NCBI GenBank assembly: GCA_012270975.1
Contig: JAAXHH010000111.1
Location: 1-60,050, forward strand
Reading direction: 5' to 3'
Origin: Candidatus Latescibacterota bacterium
GTDB taxonomy: Bacteria; JAAXHH01
DNA: 60,050 nucleotides
In this document: positions 37,267 through 44,359 of the stretch, in pieces
How positions within the stretch are numbered: the stretch's first letter is position 1
Layout of the letters: every line of letters begins with the position of its first letter
Translations under genes and position numbers: made by a program
Notes under the pieces: model-generated
Told to the model about the DNA's origin: nothing
The model's database searches: none
What the model saw: the letters and a program-made list of their open reading frames with translations, nothing else

Positions 37267-37622
37267 AATCCCACCACGGGGCGGTGGTCACCTTCGCCGG
37301 AACGGTGCGGGACAATACGGATGGCCGGCGGACGCTGCGGCTGGAGTACGAGGCCTACGCCGAGATGGCCGAAGCCAAGATGCAGGAAGTGGGCGAGGAA
37401 ATCCGCGAGCGGTGGGGCATCGAGGACGTGGCCATGATGCACCGCGTCGGCACGCTCGAGATCGGGGAGATCAGCATCCTGATTTCCGTGGCGACTCCCC
37501 ACCGAAAGAACGCATTCGAGGCCTGTTCCTACGCGATCGACCGCGTGAAGCAGATCGTGCCCGTCTGGAAGAAGGAAATCTGGGCGGACGGGGAGCGGGA
37601 ATGGGTGGAACGCAGTTCCTGA
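37209..37622 (+). CDS. moaE: molybdopterin synthase catalytic subunit MoaE
   Basis: The 137-residue protein starts at GTG (MYKITTDRIEPDALFEWALK), with AAGGAG about 14 bases upstream. Family motifs are GAVVTFAGTVRDNTDGR, LEYEAYAEMAE, HRVGTLEIGEISILI and the catalytic-lysine stretch PVWKKEIW. MoaE converts cyclic pyranopterin monophosphate to molybdopterin using MoaD thiocarboxylate. It overlaps the moaD extension and is 15 bases before the NifS-like gene. Confidence 0.93.
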   Translation: MYKITTDRIEPDALFEWALKSHHGAVVTFAGTVRDNTDGRRTLRLEYEAYAEMAEAKMQEVGEEIRERWGIEDVAMMHRVGTLEIGEISILISVATPHRKNAFEACSYAIDRVKQIVPVWKKEIWADGEREWVERSS

Positions 37623-37637
37623 AAACCGGCCTCAGCC

Positions 37638-38789
37638 ATGATATACTTCGACCACAGCGCGGCGCCGCCGGTCGACCCCCGCGTCGTAGACGAGATGATG
37701 CCCTACCTCGGAGAACGCGCCGGGAATCCGTCCAGCCTGCACCGATTGGGTGCGGAGGCGCGCGGGGCGCTGGACCGGGCGCGCGGCCGGGTCGCCGGGC
37801 TGATCGGCGCCGGTCCGGGCGAGATCGTATTCACAGCCAGCGGTACGGAAGCGGATAACCTGGCCGTCAAGGGACTGGCGCAGGCGCGGACGAACCAGGG
37901 CCGGCACATCGTCGTATCCAGCGTCGAGCATCATGCCGTGCTCTATGCCGCGAAAGCCATGGAACGGCAGGGGTTCACCGTCACGCTGGTCCCTGCCGAC
38001 GGGGACGGCGTCGTGCAGCCAGACCAGGTTGCGCGGGCCATGCGGGACGATACCGTCCTCGTTTCCGTCATGTGCGCAAACGATGAGACCGGTACCATCC
38101 AACCCGTGCGCGAAATCGCCGGAATCGCCCATCGCCACGGTGCGGCCGTGCATACGGACGCCGTGGCCGCGGTGGGACGGTTGCCGGTCAACGTTAATGA
38201 GTTGAACGTCGATGCCCTGTCCCTTTCCGCCAGGCCCCTGAACGGCCCTCCCGGCGCCGGCGCCCTCTATCTGAGAGCGGGCACCCGGCTGCGCCCCCAG
38301 ATGGAAGGAGGCGTGCAGGAAGAGGGCCGCCGCGGCGGCCACGAGAACATCCCCGCCATCGTGGGATTCGGAAAGGCGGCGGAACTGGTGGCGGATGAAT
38401 TGCCCGCCCGTATCGACCGCTTGAAACGGCTGGACGAATCGCTGTTGCGTGGTTTGAGGGACCGCCTTCCGGATGTCTCCATCAATGGGCATCCCCGCCA
38501 GCGCGTCTCGGGCCACCTGAACCTGTGGATACCGGAGGCCGACGGGGAATCCCTGGTCCTGATGCTCGACGCCCGGGGAATCGCCGTTTCCGTCGGTTCC
38601 TCGTGCGCCGCCCACGCGTCCAAGGCCTCGCACGTGCTGCTGGCCCTGGGACGGACGGCGGCCGAGGCCCGCTGTTCGCTGCTGGTCACCGTTGGTCCGG
38701 ACACCGGGGAATCCGAGGTCGAGGAAGCACTGGACGCGCTCGCCGAAGTTGTGGGGGAACTGCGCGCAATCGCCGGTGTGACGGTATGA
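37638..38789 (+). CDS. NifS/IscS-like class V aminotransferase-fold protein lacking the PLP lysine
   Basis: The 383-residue protein aligns throughout with NifS/IscS cysteine desulfurases: FDHSAAPPVDPRVVDEMMPY, GNPSSLHRLG, TASGTEADN, VEHHAV (His98), ANDETGTIQPV and HTDAV (Asp174). The active-site Cys loop VGSSCAAHASKASHVLLALG (Cys323) is present. The usual SGHKFHGPKG segment reads SARPLNGPPG, so the PLP-binding Lys is Pro200 and the preceding His is Arg199. The PLP-contacting Gln of DAVQAVG is Ala177. It cannot form the normal internal aldimine. It may be a sulfur relay or scaffold rather than a desulfurase. A PLP-lysine-less IscS-like protein has, as I recall, been described in an archaeon. 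Confidence 0.85.
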   Translation: MIYFDHSAAPPVDPRVVDEMMPYLGERAGNPSSLHRLGAEARGALDRARGRVAGLIGAGPGEIVFTASGTEADNLAVKGLAQARTNQGRHIVVSSVEHHAVLYAAKAMERQGFTVTLVPADGDGVVQPDQVARAMRDDTVLVSVMCANDETGTIQPVREIAGIAHRHGAAVHTDAVAAVGRLPVNVNELNVDALSLSARPLNGPPGAGALYLRAGTRLRPQMEGGVQEEGRRGGHENIPAIVGFGKAAELVADELPARIDRLKRLDESLLRGLRDRLPDVSINGHPRQRVSGHLNLWIPEADGESLVLMLDARGIAVSVGSSCAAHASKASHVLLALGRTAAEARCSLLVTVGPDTGESEVEEALDALAEVVGELRAIAGVTV

Positions 38790-38910
38790 TGTGCCGGACG
38801 CGAGAGTACGAAGCGACCAGCGTGAGTGCCTGATGTGATCTGTGTGAGCGTCTGACCTGACGGGTGCGAAGGTCCGGGGTGATTGATGAGTTGGGAGGCA
38901 ATGACCAGAC

Positions 38911-39144
38911 ATGATTCAGTCTGCCATGACCCTCGATACCTACGGCCTGCTCTGTCCCGTGCCGATCATGAAAACCGCGTCGGCCATCAAGGAGATCGCC
39001 GTGGGTGACGTGCTCGAAGTGCTGGCCGACGATCCGCAGATTCTGGAGGACATGCCGGCCTGGTGCGCGAGTAACGGACACGCCCTGCTCGAGACCATCG
39101 AAGAGGGAGAAGAGTTCAGGCTGTTTGTGAGAAAGGTAAAATGA
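38911..39144 (+). CDS. TusA/SirA-like sulfur carrier protein
   Basis: The 77-residue protein has the TusA fold and the active-site Cys motif GLLCPVPIMKT (C-P-x-P). It ends in the family's FRLFVRKVK strand. TusA-type proteins accept persulfide sulfur from a cysteine desulfurase and pass it to tRNA thiolation or molybdenum-cofactor enzymes. GGAGG precedes the start. It sits between the NifS-like and Mrp genes, in keeping with sulfur relay. A YedF-like role in selenium metabolism is an alternative. Confidence 0.88.
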   Translation: MIQSAMTLDTYGLLCPVPIMKTASAIKEIAVGDVLEVLADDPQILEDMPAWCASNGHALLETIEEGEEFRLFVRKVK

Positions 39145-39235
39145 TTGCTCTGACGTGCCCCGGAATGTATTTTGCGCAACGAAGTGGGAATGCAGCGTGT
39201 GAGATCTATATCGCGTAACGGTGTGCGAAATCTCG

Positions 39236-39255
39236 GATTGTACAATTGTACAATC
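39236..39255. promoter_or_regulatory. 20-bp perfect palindrome, candidate operator
   Basis: GATTGTACAATTGTACAATC is perfectly palindromic and contains the same 16-base core as the site at 4459-4474. It lies 95 bases upstream of the chosen Mrp/ApbC start, in the 206-base gap after the TusA-like gene. This suggests a separate regulated transcript for the second half of the sulfur cluster, sharing a regulator with the SDR-headed sugar genes. Confidence 0.6.
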
Positions 39256-39350
39256 AGATGTTTTGCAGGCAGTTCAATGACAACAAGGCTCAACTCGCAG
39301 GTGAGACCCGTAGGAACGAAACGTGTAATGCCACTGTTCGGGAGCAAAAA

Positions 39351-40427
39351 ATGGCCCATGAAGTGACCATGCGGGACGTGGTGGACCGATTGAAGCAGAT
39401 CATGTACCCGGGATTCGACCGCGACATCGTCTCCTTCGGCCTGGTGAAGAACGTTCAGGCCTCCAACGGTCACGTGGCCTTCAGCCTGGCGTTTTCCACG
39501 CAGGACGAATCCACCCGGCGCCAGATCACCCTGACGGCCAAAGAAGCGGTGGAACGCATGCCCGGGGTGCAGGACGTTCAGATAACCGGGCCGCCGCCAG
39601 GACAATCGGCCACGGCCCAGGGGCACGCGGGCGGCCCGGCGGGACAGGCCGGACAACCCGGAAAGATCGAACTGCCCGGGGTAAAGTCCATCGTGGCGGT
39701 GGCCAGCGGAAAAGGCGGCGTGGGCAAATCCACGGTCTCGGTGAACCTGTCGGTGGCCCTGGCCGACGCCGGAGCCAGCGTGGGCCTGCTCGACGCCGAT
39801 ATATACGGACCCAGCATTCCGACGATGATGGGCGTGAAGGACCAGCCCGGCGTGGTGGGGCAGAAGATTCTGCCCATGATCGCCCATGACATCAAGATGA
39901 TGTCCTTTGGATTCCTGATCCCGGAGGATCAATCCGTCACCTGGCGGGGTCCCATGGTCCACCAGGCCGTGCAGCAGCTCCTGCGCGACGTCCTGTGGGG
40001 GGAACTGGATTGCCTCGTCATCGACATGCCCCCGGGCACGGGGGACGCGCACCTGACGCTGACCCAGTCCGTGCCGCTGACCGGCGGCCTGGTGGTAACG
40101 ACGCCGCAGGACGTGGCCCTGATCGACGCGCGGCGTGGCGTGGCCATGTTCCAGCAGGTAAACGTGCCCATACTCGGCATCGTCGAAAACATGAGCTATT
40201 TCAACTGTCCCCACTGCGGCGAGCGCACGGATATCTTCACGACGGGAGGCGGGAAACGGGCCAGCGAGGCGCTGGGCGTGCCCTTCGTCGGCGCATTGCC
40301 CATCGATCCGGCGGTCTGCCTGGCCGGCGACCAGGGTACGCCGATCGTCCGGCGGGATCCGGACTCGCGGCAGACGGACGCATACCGGCTGGTGGCGGAA
40401 ACGCTCCGGGCGTCGATCGGGGTATGA
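39351..40427 (+). CDS. apbC: Mrp/ApbC-type iron-sulfur carrier P-loop ATPase
   Basis: I start at the ATG at 39351 (MAHEVTMRDVVDRLKQIMYP), with GGGAG just before it; 358 residues. An N-terminal SufT-like (DUF59) domain is followed by a Gly/Pro/Gln-rich linker (about 80-105). The ATPase domain has the deviant Walker A SGKGGVGKST, DADIYGPSIPTMMG, IDMPPGTGDAHLT and the cluster-binding C-x-x-C in YFNCPHCGE. These proteins assemble and transfer Fe-S clusters. The product fits the sulfur-handling theme of its neighbours. Confidence 0.93.
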   Translation: MAHEVTMRDVVDRLKQIMYPGFDRDIVSFGLVKNVQASNGHVAFSLAFSTQDESTRRQITLTAKEAVERMPGVQDVQITGPPPGQSATAQGHAGGPAGQAGQPGKIELPGVKSIVAVASGKGGVGKSTVSVNLSVALADAGASVGLLDADIYGPSIPTMMGVKDQPGVVGQKILPMIAHDIKMMSFGFLIPEDQSVTWRGPMVHQAVQQLLRDVLWGELDCLVIDMPPGTGDAHLTLTQSVPLTGGLVVTTPQDVALIDARRGVAMFQQVNVPILGIVENMSYFNCPHCGERTDIFTTGGGKRASEALGVPFVGALPIDPAVCLAGDQGTPIVRRDPDSRQTDAYRLVAETLRASIGV

Positions 40428-40441
40428 AGGAGGCTGAAACC

Positions 40442-41482
40442 ATGTCCAAACCCGTGAAAGCAGTCGGATTGCTGTCCGGCGGACTGGACAGCACGATCGC
40501 GGCCGCCATGTTGATGCGGCAGGGCATCGAAATACAGGGGCTCACGTTCTACACCGGCTTCTGCGTGGTGGAGCACAACCGTAGATCCAAGACGCGAAAG
40601 CGCAAGAAACCGGTGCGCAACGAGGCCCTGCAGGCCGGCGCCAAGCTGGACCTGCCCGTGGAGATGATCGACATTTCCGGTCCGGACTACCTGAAAGTCC
40701 TGACCGATCCGAAATACGGTTACGGTAAAACCGTGAATCCATGTATCGACTGCCGCATCTTCATGTTCAGGCGGGCCCGGCAGTACATGGACGAGATCGG
40801 CGCCCAGTTCATGTTCACCGGTGAGGTCCTCGGCCAGCGGCCCATGTCCCAGCGCCGCCAGCCCATGAACGTCATCGACCGGGACGCCGAACTGGACGGC
40901 CTGTTGCTGCGGCCCCTTTCCGCGAAGCGCCTCCCGCCCACCGTACCGGAACAGGAAGGATGGGTGGACCGGGAGAAACTGGGCGACATCCAGGGTCGCT
41001 CCCGCCAGAAGCAGATGGAACTGGCCGAGGAGTACGGCATCGAGGACTATCCTTCGCCCGCGGGGGGCTGCTGCTACCTGACCGATGCGAATTTCGGCCG
41101 GCGCATCCTCGACTTCTTCGAATTTGAGGGCAAGGAAAACCTGACCATGGACGACGTGATGCTCCTCAAGATCGGCCGTCACTTCCGCGTCAAGCCCGAC
41201 GTCAAGGTCGTAATGGGGCGGGAAGAAGGGGAAAACAAGTTCCTCGAGCGCTACACGCCGGGCCGATGGAGACTGGAAACTAAGGACGTCACGGGTCCGA
41301 CCACCCTGGTCGAAGGCCATCCCACCGACGACGATCTGCGTCAGATCGCGGGCATGACCGTGCGGTACGCGGGCTCGAAGGCCGATGCCGACACCCCGGT
41401 CACTTGCCGCTACGAAGATGCCGAGCGCATCCTCGAACCGTCCCCGGTCGAGGAGTCCGTGCTGGAGGCGTGGCGGATCTAG
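40442..41482 (+). CDS. PP-loop ATPase, thiouridylase/ThiI-like
   Basis: I start at the ATG at 40442, which has AAGGAGG 8 bases upstream; 346 residues. The N-terminus holds the PP-loop LLSGGLDSTIAAAML, which adenylates a substrate carbonyl. A C-x-x-C in NPCIDC follows, then GEVLGQRPMSQRRQ and a Cys pair in PAGGCCYLTD. The C-terminal third (GRHFRVKPDVKVVMGREEGE onward) is a domain I know only as companion to these proteins. It resembles tRNA 2-thiouridylase (MnmA) or 4-thiouridine synthase (ThiI) but lacks an RNA-binding THUMP domain. It is the natural acceptor end of the upstream sulfur-transfer genes. The precise product is unknown. Confidence 0.75.
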   Translation: MSKPVKAVGLLSGGLDSTIAAAMLMRQGIEIQGLTFYTGFCVVEHNRRSKTRKRKKPVRNEALQAGAKLDLPVEMIDISGPDYLKVLTDPKYGYGKTVNPCIDCRIFMFRRARQYMDEIGAQFMFTGEVLGQRPMSQRRQPMNVIDRDAELDGLLLRPLSAKRLPPTVPEQEGWVDREKLGDIQGRSRQKQMELAEEYGIEDYPSPAGGCCYLTDANFGRRILDFFEFEGKENLTMDDVMLLKIGRHFRVKPDVKVVMGREEGENKFLERYTPGRWRLETKDVTGPTTLVEGHPTDDDLRQIAGMTVRYAGSKADADTPVTCRYEDAERILEPSPVEESVLEAWRI

Positions 41483-41630
41483 GGACGGCTGGAGAGCGGC
41501 CCTGAGCACTCATCAGCGCGCGAATCGCCCCTTACACTAAACCCACTGTCTGATTAAATCACGATAGCTGGTGCTTTTGTGCGCTAGATCGTGAATATGG
41601 ATCTCGACTGAAATGATGTAGCTCATTAAG

Positions 41631-41653
41631 GCTACAAGGAGATCGTTCATTGT
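41631..41653 (+). repeat. decayed copy of the RelB antitoxin leader
   Basis: This 23-base stretch matches 42394-42416 at 21 positions, including the GCTACAAGGAG ribosome-binding region. The GTG start of the antitoxin has become GTA here. The repeat flanks the HigBA module on its left, while the functional copy is on its right. It looks like the remnant of a duplicated antitoxin start. Confidence 0.6.
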
Positions 41654-41669
41654 AAGTACTGACAAAGTG

Positions 41670-41716
41670 AAGTGTCTCCTTTTCTGTTCGCTGTTGACAA
41701 GTGCCTATAGACACTT
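41670..41716. promoter_or_regulatory. inverted repeat before higB, candidate autoregulatory operator
   Basis: AAGTGTCT (41670-41677) and AGACACTT (41709-41716) are exact inverted 8-mers. They bracket a TTGACA box at 41694-41699 and end 7 bases before the higB ATG. Toxin-antitoxin operons are usually repressed by their own antitoxin at such sites. The exact -10 box is unclear. Confidence 0.45.
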
Positions 41717-41723
41717 TACATTA

Positions 41724-42002
41724 ATGATTCGCAGTTTCCGACATCGTGGGCTCAATCGCTTGTATGAGCGCGGAGATCCCAGCCTCATTCGTACCGACCT
41801 GCGCGAAAGAGTCGAAGTGATGCTGGCACAACTCGACGTGGCAGGAAACGTGAACGCAATGCGTTTACCTAGATACCGGTTGCACGCTCTCAAAGGGAAC
41901 CTTAAAGGCTATTGGTCGGTCACTGTGAAAGCCAATTGGCGCATTATTTTCCGCTTCGAGAACGGAAATGTCTACGACGTAGATATGGTTGATTATCACT
42001 GA
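41724..42002 (+). CDS. higB: HigB-like RelE/ParE-family toxin
   Basis: I start at the ATG at 41724; the 92-residue product begins MIRSFRHRGLNRLYERGD, the usual HigB start. It continues with RLPRYRLHALKGNLKGYWSV and NWRIIFRFENGNVYDVDMVD, with the RelE-fold basic residues. Such toxins cleave mRNA at the ribosome. There is little room for a Shine-Dalgarno sequence, so it may be leaderless. The antitoxin gene follows after 17 bases, in the toxin-first order of HigBA. Confidence 0.9.
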   Translation: MIRSFRHRGLNRLYERGDPSLIRTDLRERVEVMLAQLDVAGNVNAMRLPRYRLHALKGNLKGYWSVTVKANWRIIFRFENGNVYDVDMVDYH

Positions 42003-42019
42003 AGAAAGTAGGATTACAA

Positions 42020-42307
42020 ATGCCCATGAAGAACCCGCCACATCCCGGCAAGGTGGTGCGCATTTCATGCCTGGAACCGCTCGGTCTCAGTGTGACCGAA
42101 GGCGCGAAGGTTTTGGGCGTCAGCCGTCAGGCGCTTTCGAATCTGGTGAATTGCCATTCAAGGATCTCCGGCGACATGGCGGTCCGACTGGCAAAGGCTT
42201 TCGGCTCGACCACGGAGACTTGGATACGTCTGCAGGCGGCTTACGATGTCGCACAGGCGCAGGCCCGAGAGGATCAAATCGAAGTTGAGCGTTTCCTACC
42301 CGGCTAG
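42020..42307 (+). CDS. higA: HigA-family antitoxin
   Basis: The 95-residue protein starts MPMKNPPHPGKVVRISCLEP and has an HTH_3/XRE helix-turn-helix (VTEGAKVLGVSRQALSNLVN). It then has SGDMAVRLAKAFGSTTETWI, the classic HigA pattern. It binds and neutralises HigB and represses the operon. The pair is complete and looks intact. Confidence 0.93.
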   Translation: MPMKNPPHPGKVVRISCLEPLGLSVTEGAKVLGVSRQALSNLVNCHSRISGDMAVRLAKAFGSTTETWIRLQAAYDVAQAQAREDQIEVERFLPG

Positions 42308-42375
42308 TATGACGTGTTGACTATTAACCACACCAGAAGACACAAACTCATACCCTAACTAGTACTTTACTCTTC

Positions 42376-42391
42376 GGTTGTAGCTACAACC
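42376..42391. promoter_or_regulatory. 16-bp palindrome upstream of relB-like gene
   Basis: GGTTGTAGCTACAACC is a perfect palindrome, followed by a further GCTACAA half-site at 42394-42400 that runs into the ribosome binding site. The position, 23 bases before the start, suits autorepression by the ribbon-helix-helix antitoxin encoded downstream. Confidence 0.55.
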
Positions 42392-42414
42392 AAGCTACAA
42401 GGAGATTGTTCATC

Positions 42415-42672
42415 GTGAATTGCGATGCAGTTGTTCGAGCGCGAATAGACAAAGACACCAAAGCTCGAGCTATGACAGCGCTTCAGGCTATGGGCTTGTC
42501 CATGTCCGATGCGATTCGATTGCTTTTGGTACGCGTAGCGAACGAGAAGCGGTTGCCTTTTCCAATTCAGGTACCGCGTCCTGCAACCACCAAGGCGATG
42601 AAAGAACTGGAAGAGGGTAAGGGTCAGAGATTCGAAAATGCCGAAGGTTTGTACCAAGACCTTGATATCTGA
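42415..42672 (+). CDS. relB: RelB/DinJ-family antitoxin (orphan)
   Basis: I start at the GTG at 42415, with AAGGAG 10 bases upstream; the TTG at 42406 is too close to that site. The product has 85 residues. A ribbon-helix-helix N-terminus (VVRARIDKDTKARAMTALQ, AMGLSMSDAIRLLLVRVANE) is followed by a flexible toxin-binding tail. This is a DinJ-type antitoxin that normally pairs with a YafQ/RelE toxin encoded immediately downstream. Here the toxin survives only as a 71-base fossil. Confidence 0.88.
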   Translation: MNCDAVVRARIDKDTKARAMTALQAMGLSMSDAIRLLLVRVANEKRLPFPIQVPRPATTKAMKELEEGKGQRFENAEGLYQDLDI

Positions 42673-42673
42673 A

Positions 42674-42744
42674 ATGCTGATTCCGGTTCGTTGCTCCTGC
42701 ACCTGGTCAGGACAGGGTCCCACGCTGATCTTTTTGAGGAATAA
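42674..42744 (+). pseudogene. internally deleted YafQ/RelE-type toxin
   Basis: An ATG at 42674, right after the antitoxin stop, reads MLIPVR, a typical toxin start. From 42694, in a different frame, the DNA reads LLHLVRTGSHADLFEE and stops at 42742-42744, the typical C-terminal end of YafQ-family toxins. The body of the gene, normally about 70 codons, is missing between them. So a deletion has destroyed the toxin and left its two ends fused out of frame. Confidence 0.75.
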
Positions 42745-42780
42745 CCTCTCAGGTTCTGCACAGCCCGGTTACAACCCACT

Positions 42781-43449
42781 TTGACAGATATCCCCGTTAT
42801 AGAACGCATATCCAACAATTCGGCCGAGGTCAACGCATCCATTATCTGGCTCCATGGCCTGGGGGCGGACGGAAGCGATTTTGAGCCGATTGTACCGCAA
42901 CTGGGGCTGCCGGCGGCCTACGCGGTCCGCTTCGTGTTTCCGTCTGCGCCATCTATCGCGGTGACGATCAACCGGGGGATGGTGATGCCCGCATGGTACG
43001 ATATCATGGAGCTGGGCGATGCCCGGCGTATCGACGAAGCCGGGCTGCGCGCTTCCGCCGGCAAGGTGCAGGCGTTGTTGCAACGGGAGATCGATCGGGG
43101 CGTACCGAGCGAAAGGATCCTGCTGGCGGGCTTTTCACAGGGCGGTGCGGTCTGTCTCGAGGCCGGGCTGTCGTTCCAAGACCGGATCGGAGGCATCATC
43201 GCCCTGTCCACCTACTTTCCCACGGCGGCCAGTGTCGTCGTGCATCCGGCTCAATCCAGGCTTCCCGTACTGGTCTGCCACGGATCGATGGACCCGATGT
43301 TGACGGAATCCCTGGGGCTCGACGCCGTTGAATCCCTCAGGAGTTTGGGCATGGTTCCCGAATACCACTCGTATCCCATGGCCCACCAGGTGTCTCCTCA
43401 GGAAATCGACCAGATCGGCCAATGGATCCGTGCCATTCTGGGGAACTAG
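42781..43449 (+). CDS. alpha/beta-hydrolase carboxylesterase/phospholipase-like
   Basis: The 222-residue product starts at TTG (MTDIPVIERISNNSAEVNAS) with no clear ribosome binding site. It has the family stretch SIIWLHGLGADGSDFEPIVP, the nucleophile elbow GFSQGG, an Asp in GSMDPM and the catalytic His in MAHQVS. It matches the bacterial carboxylesterase (EstB-like) branch that hydrolyses short-chain esters in the cytoplasm. The adjacent toxin deletion may have removed its original upstream region. Confidence 0.88.
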   Translation: MTDIPVIERISNNSAEVNASIIWLHGLGADGSDFEPIVPQLGLPAAYAVRFVFPSAPSIAVTINRGMVMPAWYDIMELGDARRIDEAGLRASAGKVQALLQREIDRGVPSERILLAGFSQGGAVCLEAGLSFQDRIGGIIALSTYFPTAASVVVHPAQSRLPVLVCHGSMDPMLTESLGLDAVESLRSLGMVPEYHSYPMAHQVSPQEIDQIGQWIRAILGN

Positions 43450-43512
43450 GTGGAAGGATTTACACACAGGAGGCGTACCGGAAGCCTCTGGGTTCGATTT
43501 CAACACGCCGGT

Positions 43513-44268
43513 TCAGACACTCAGCAATCCCGCCGCGTTATTTTTCATGATCCCCACGGCCGCATCATCCGGTAGATCATTGAGTACTCGCGCCAATGCC
43601 GCCGCCGGCATGAACACCGGGGCGTGGGATCCAAAGAGTACTTTGCCCCCGATTCCCGCGTCCACAAGCATCTTCAAACTGTACACCCCGTCTACCTGGG
43701 AAGTATCCGCGTAGAGACCGGGCAATCCGCTTAATTCCTCCACGAAGCCCTTCAAAGTAGCCGCGCTCGCCCCTCCCATGACCAGTTTCAGATCGGGATG
43801 GCGCTTCGCCGCTTCCACCACGTCTCCTACCGGTACGTCGGGAACCTGCGCTATCGGGTGATGACGCCGCGGGTCATCGATACGGATCTGGACTATCACG
43901 ACCAGGCTCGCTCGGTACGCTTCTTCGAACATTCCATCTGCCGCGGCCAGGTCATACCCTCCATAACCCGGCAGCAGTTTGATCATGCGGACTGCACCGT
44001 GCCCGGACGCTTTCGCCAACTCCTCTGGCCATGTGGCCAGCGTCGGGTCGATAACCGGTACCGGGCTGATGTCGCTATACTTATCTGCCGCTTCATAGAC
44101 GACCGGGTTGCAGAGATGAGGGTTGGCACTCCACGCGGCTGCCAGGGGAGCCATGAAAATACGCTCCACGCCGTACTCGCGTAACGAGGATCGCACCGAA
44201 GCGACGTCGTACGGCACGTTGACCAGGGCAGGCCACGGACCGGTCCAGGCGTTGACGTCGATAATCAT
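43513..44268 (-). CDS. amidohydrolase-like protein with degenerate metal site
   Basis: The 251-residue protein has the TIM-barrel shape of amidohydrolase-2 proteins. Where the family has an N-terminal H-x-H, it reads IIDVNAWTGPW. Near the C-terminus the usual Y-G-S-D-x-P reads FGSHAPVF. So the metal-binding His pair and the catalytic Asp are replaced. The rest (HPDLKLVMGGA, GLYADTSQV) remains family-like. It is the last of three co-directional amidohydrolase genes. It may be a non-metal enzyme or a binding protein. Confidence 0.8.
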   Translation of the reverse strand: MIIDVNAWTGPWPALVNVPYDVASVRSSLREYGVERIFMAPLAAAWSANPHLCNPVVYEAADKYSDISPVPVIDPTLATWPEELAKASGHGAVRMIKLLPGYGGYDLAAADGMFEEAYRASLVVIVQIRIDDPRRHHPIAQVPDVPVGDVVEAAKRHPDLKLVMGGASAATLKGFVEELSGLPGLYADTSQVDGVYSLKMLVDAGIGGKVLFGSHAPVFMPAAALARVLNDLPDDAAVGIMKNNAAGLLSV

Positions 44269-44359
44269 GATTCGCTCCGTAGATTCCGCCCCGCAATCTC
44301 AGCGGCACCGGGCCTGGTCTAGCAATCCCCCTGCACCGGCCCTCGTTCAGATTCCTCAG

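Noticed and set aside
41694..41722. TTGACA with TACATT as the higB promoter
   Set aside because: The spacing is right, but transcription would start after the higB ATG at 41724; only the inverted repeat is reported.
42406..42414. TTG start for the RelB-like antitoxin
   Set aside because: It lies one base after the ribosome binding site; the GTG at 42415 has proper spacing and gives the normal family N-terminus.
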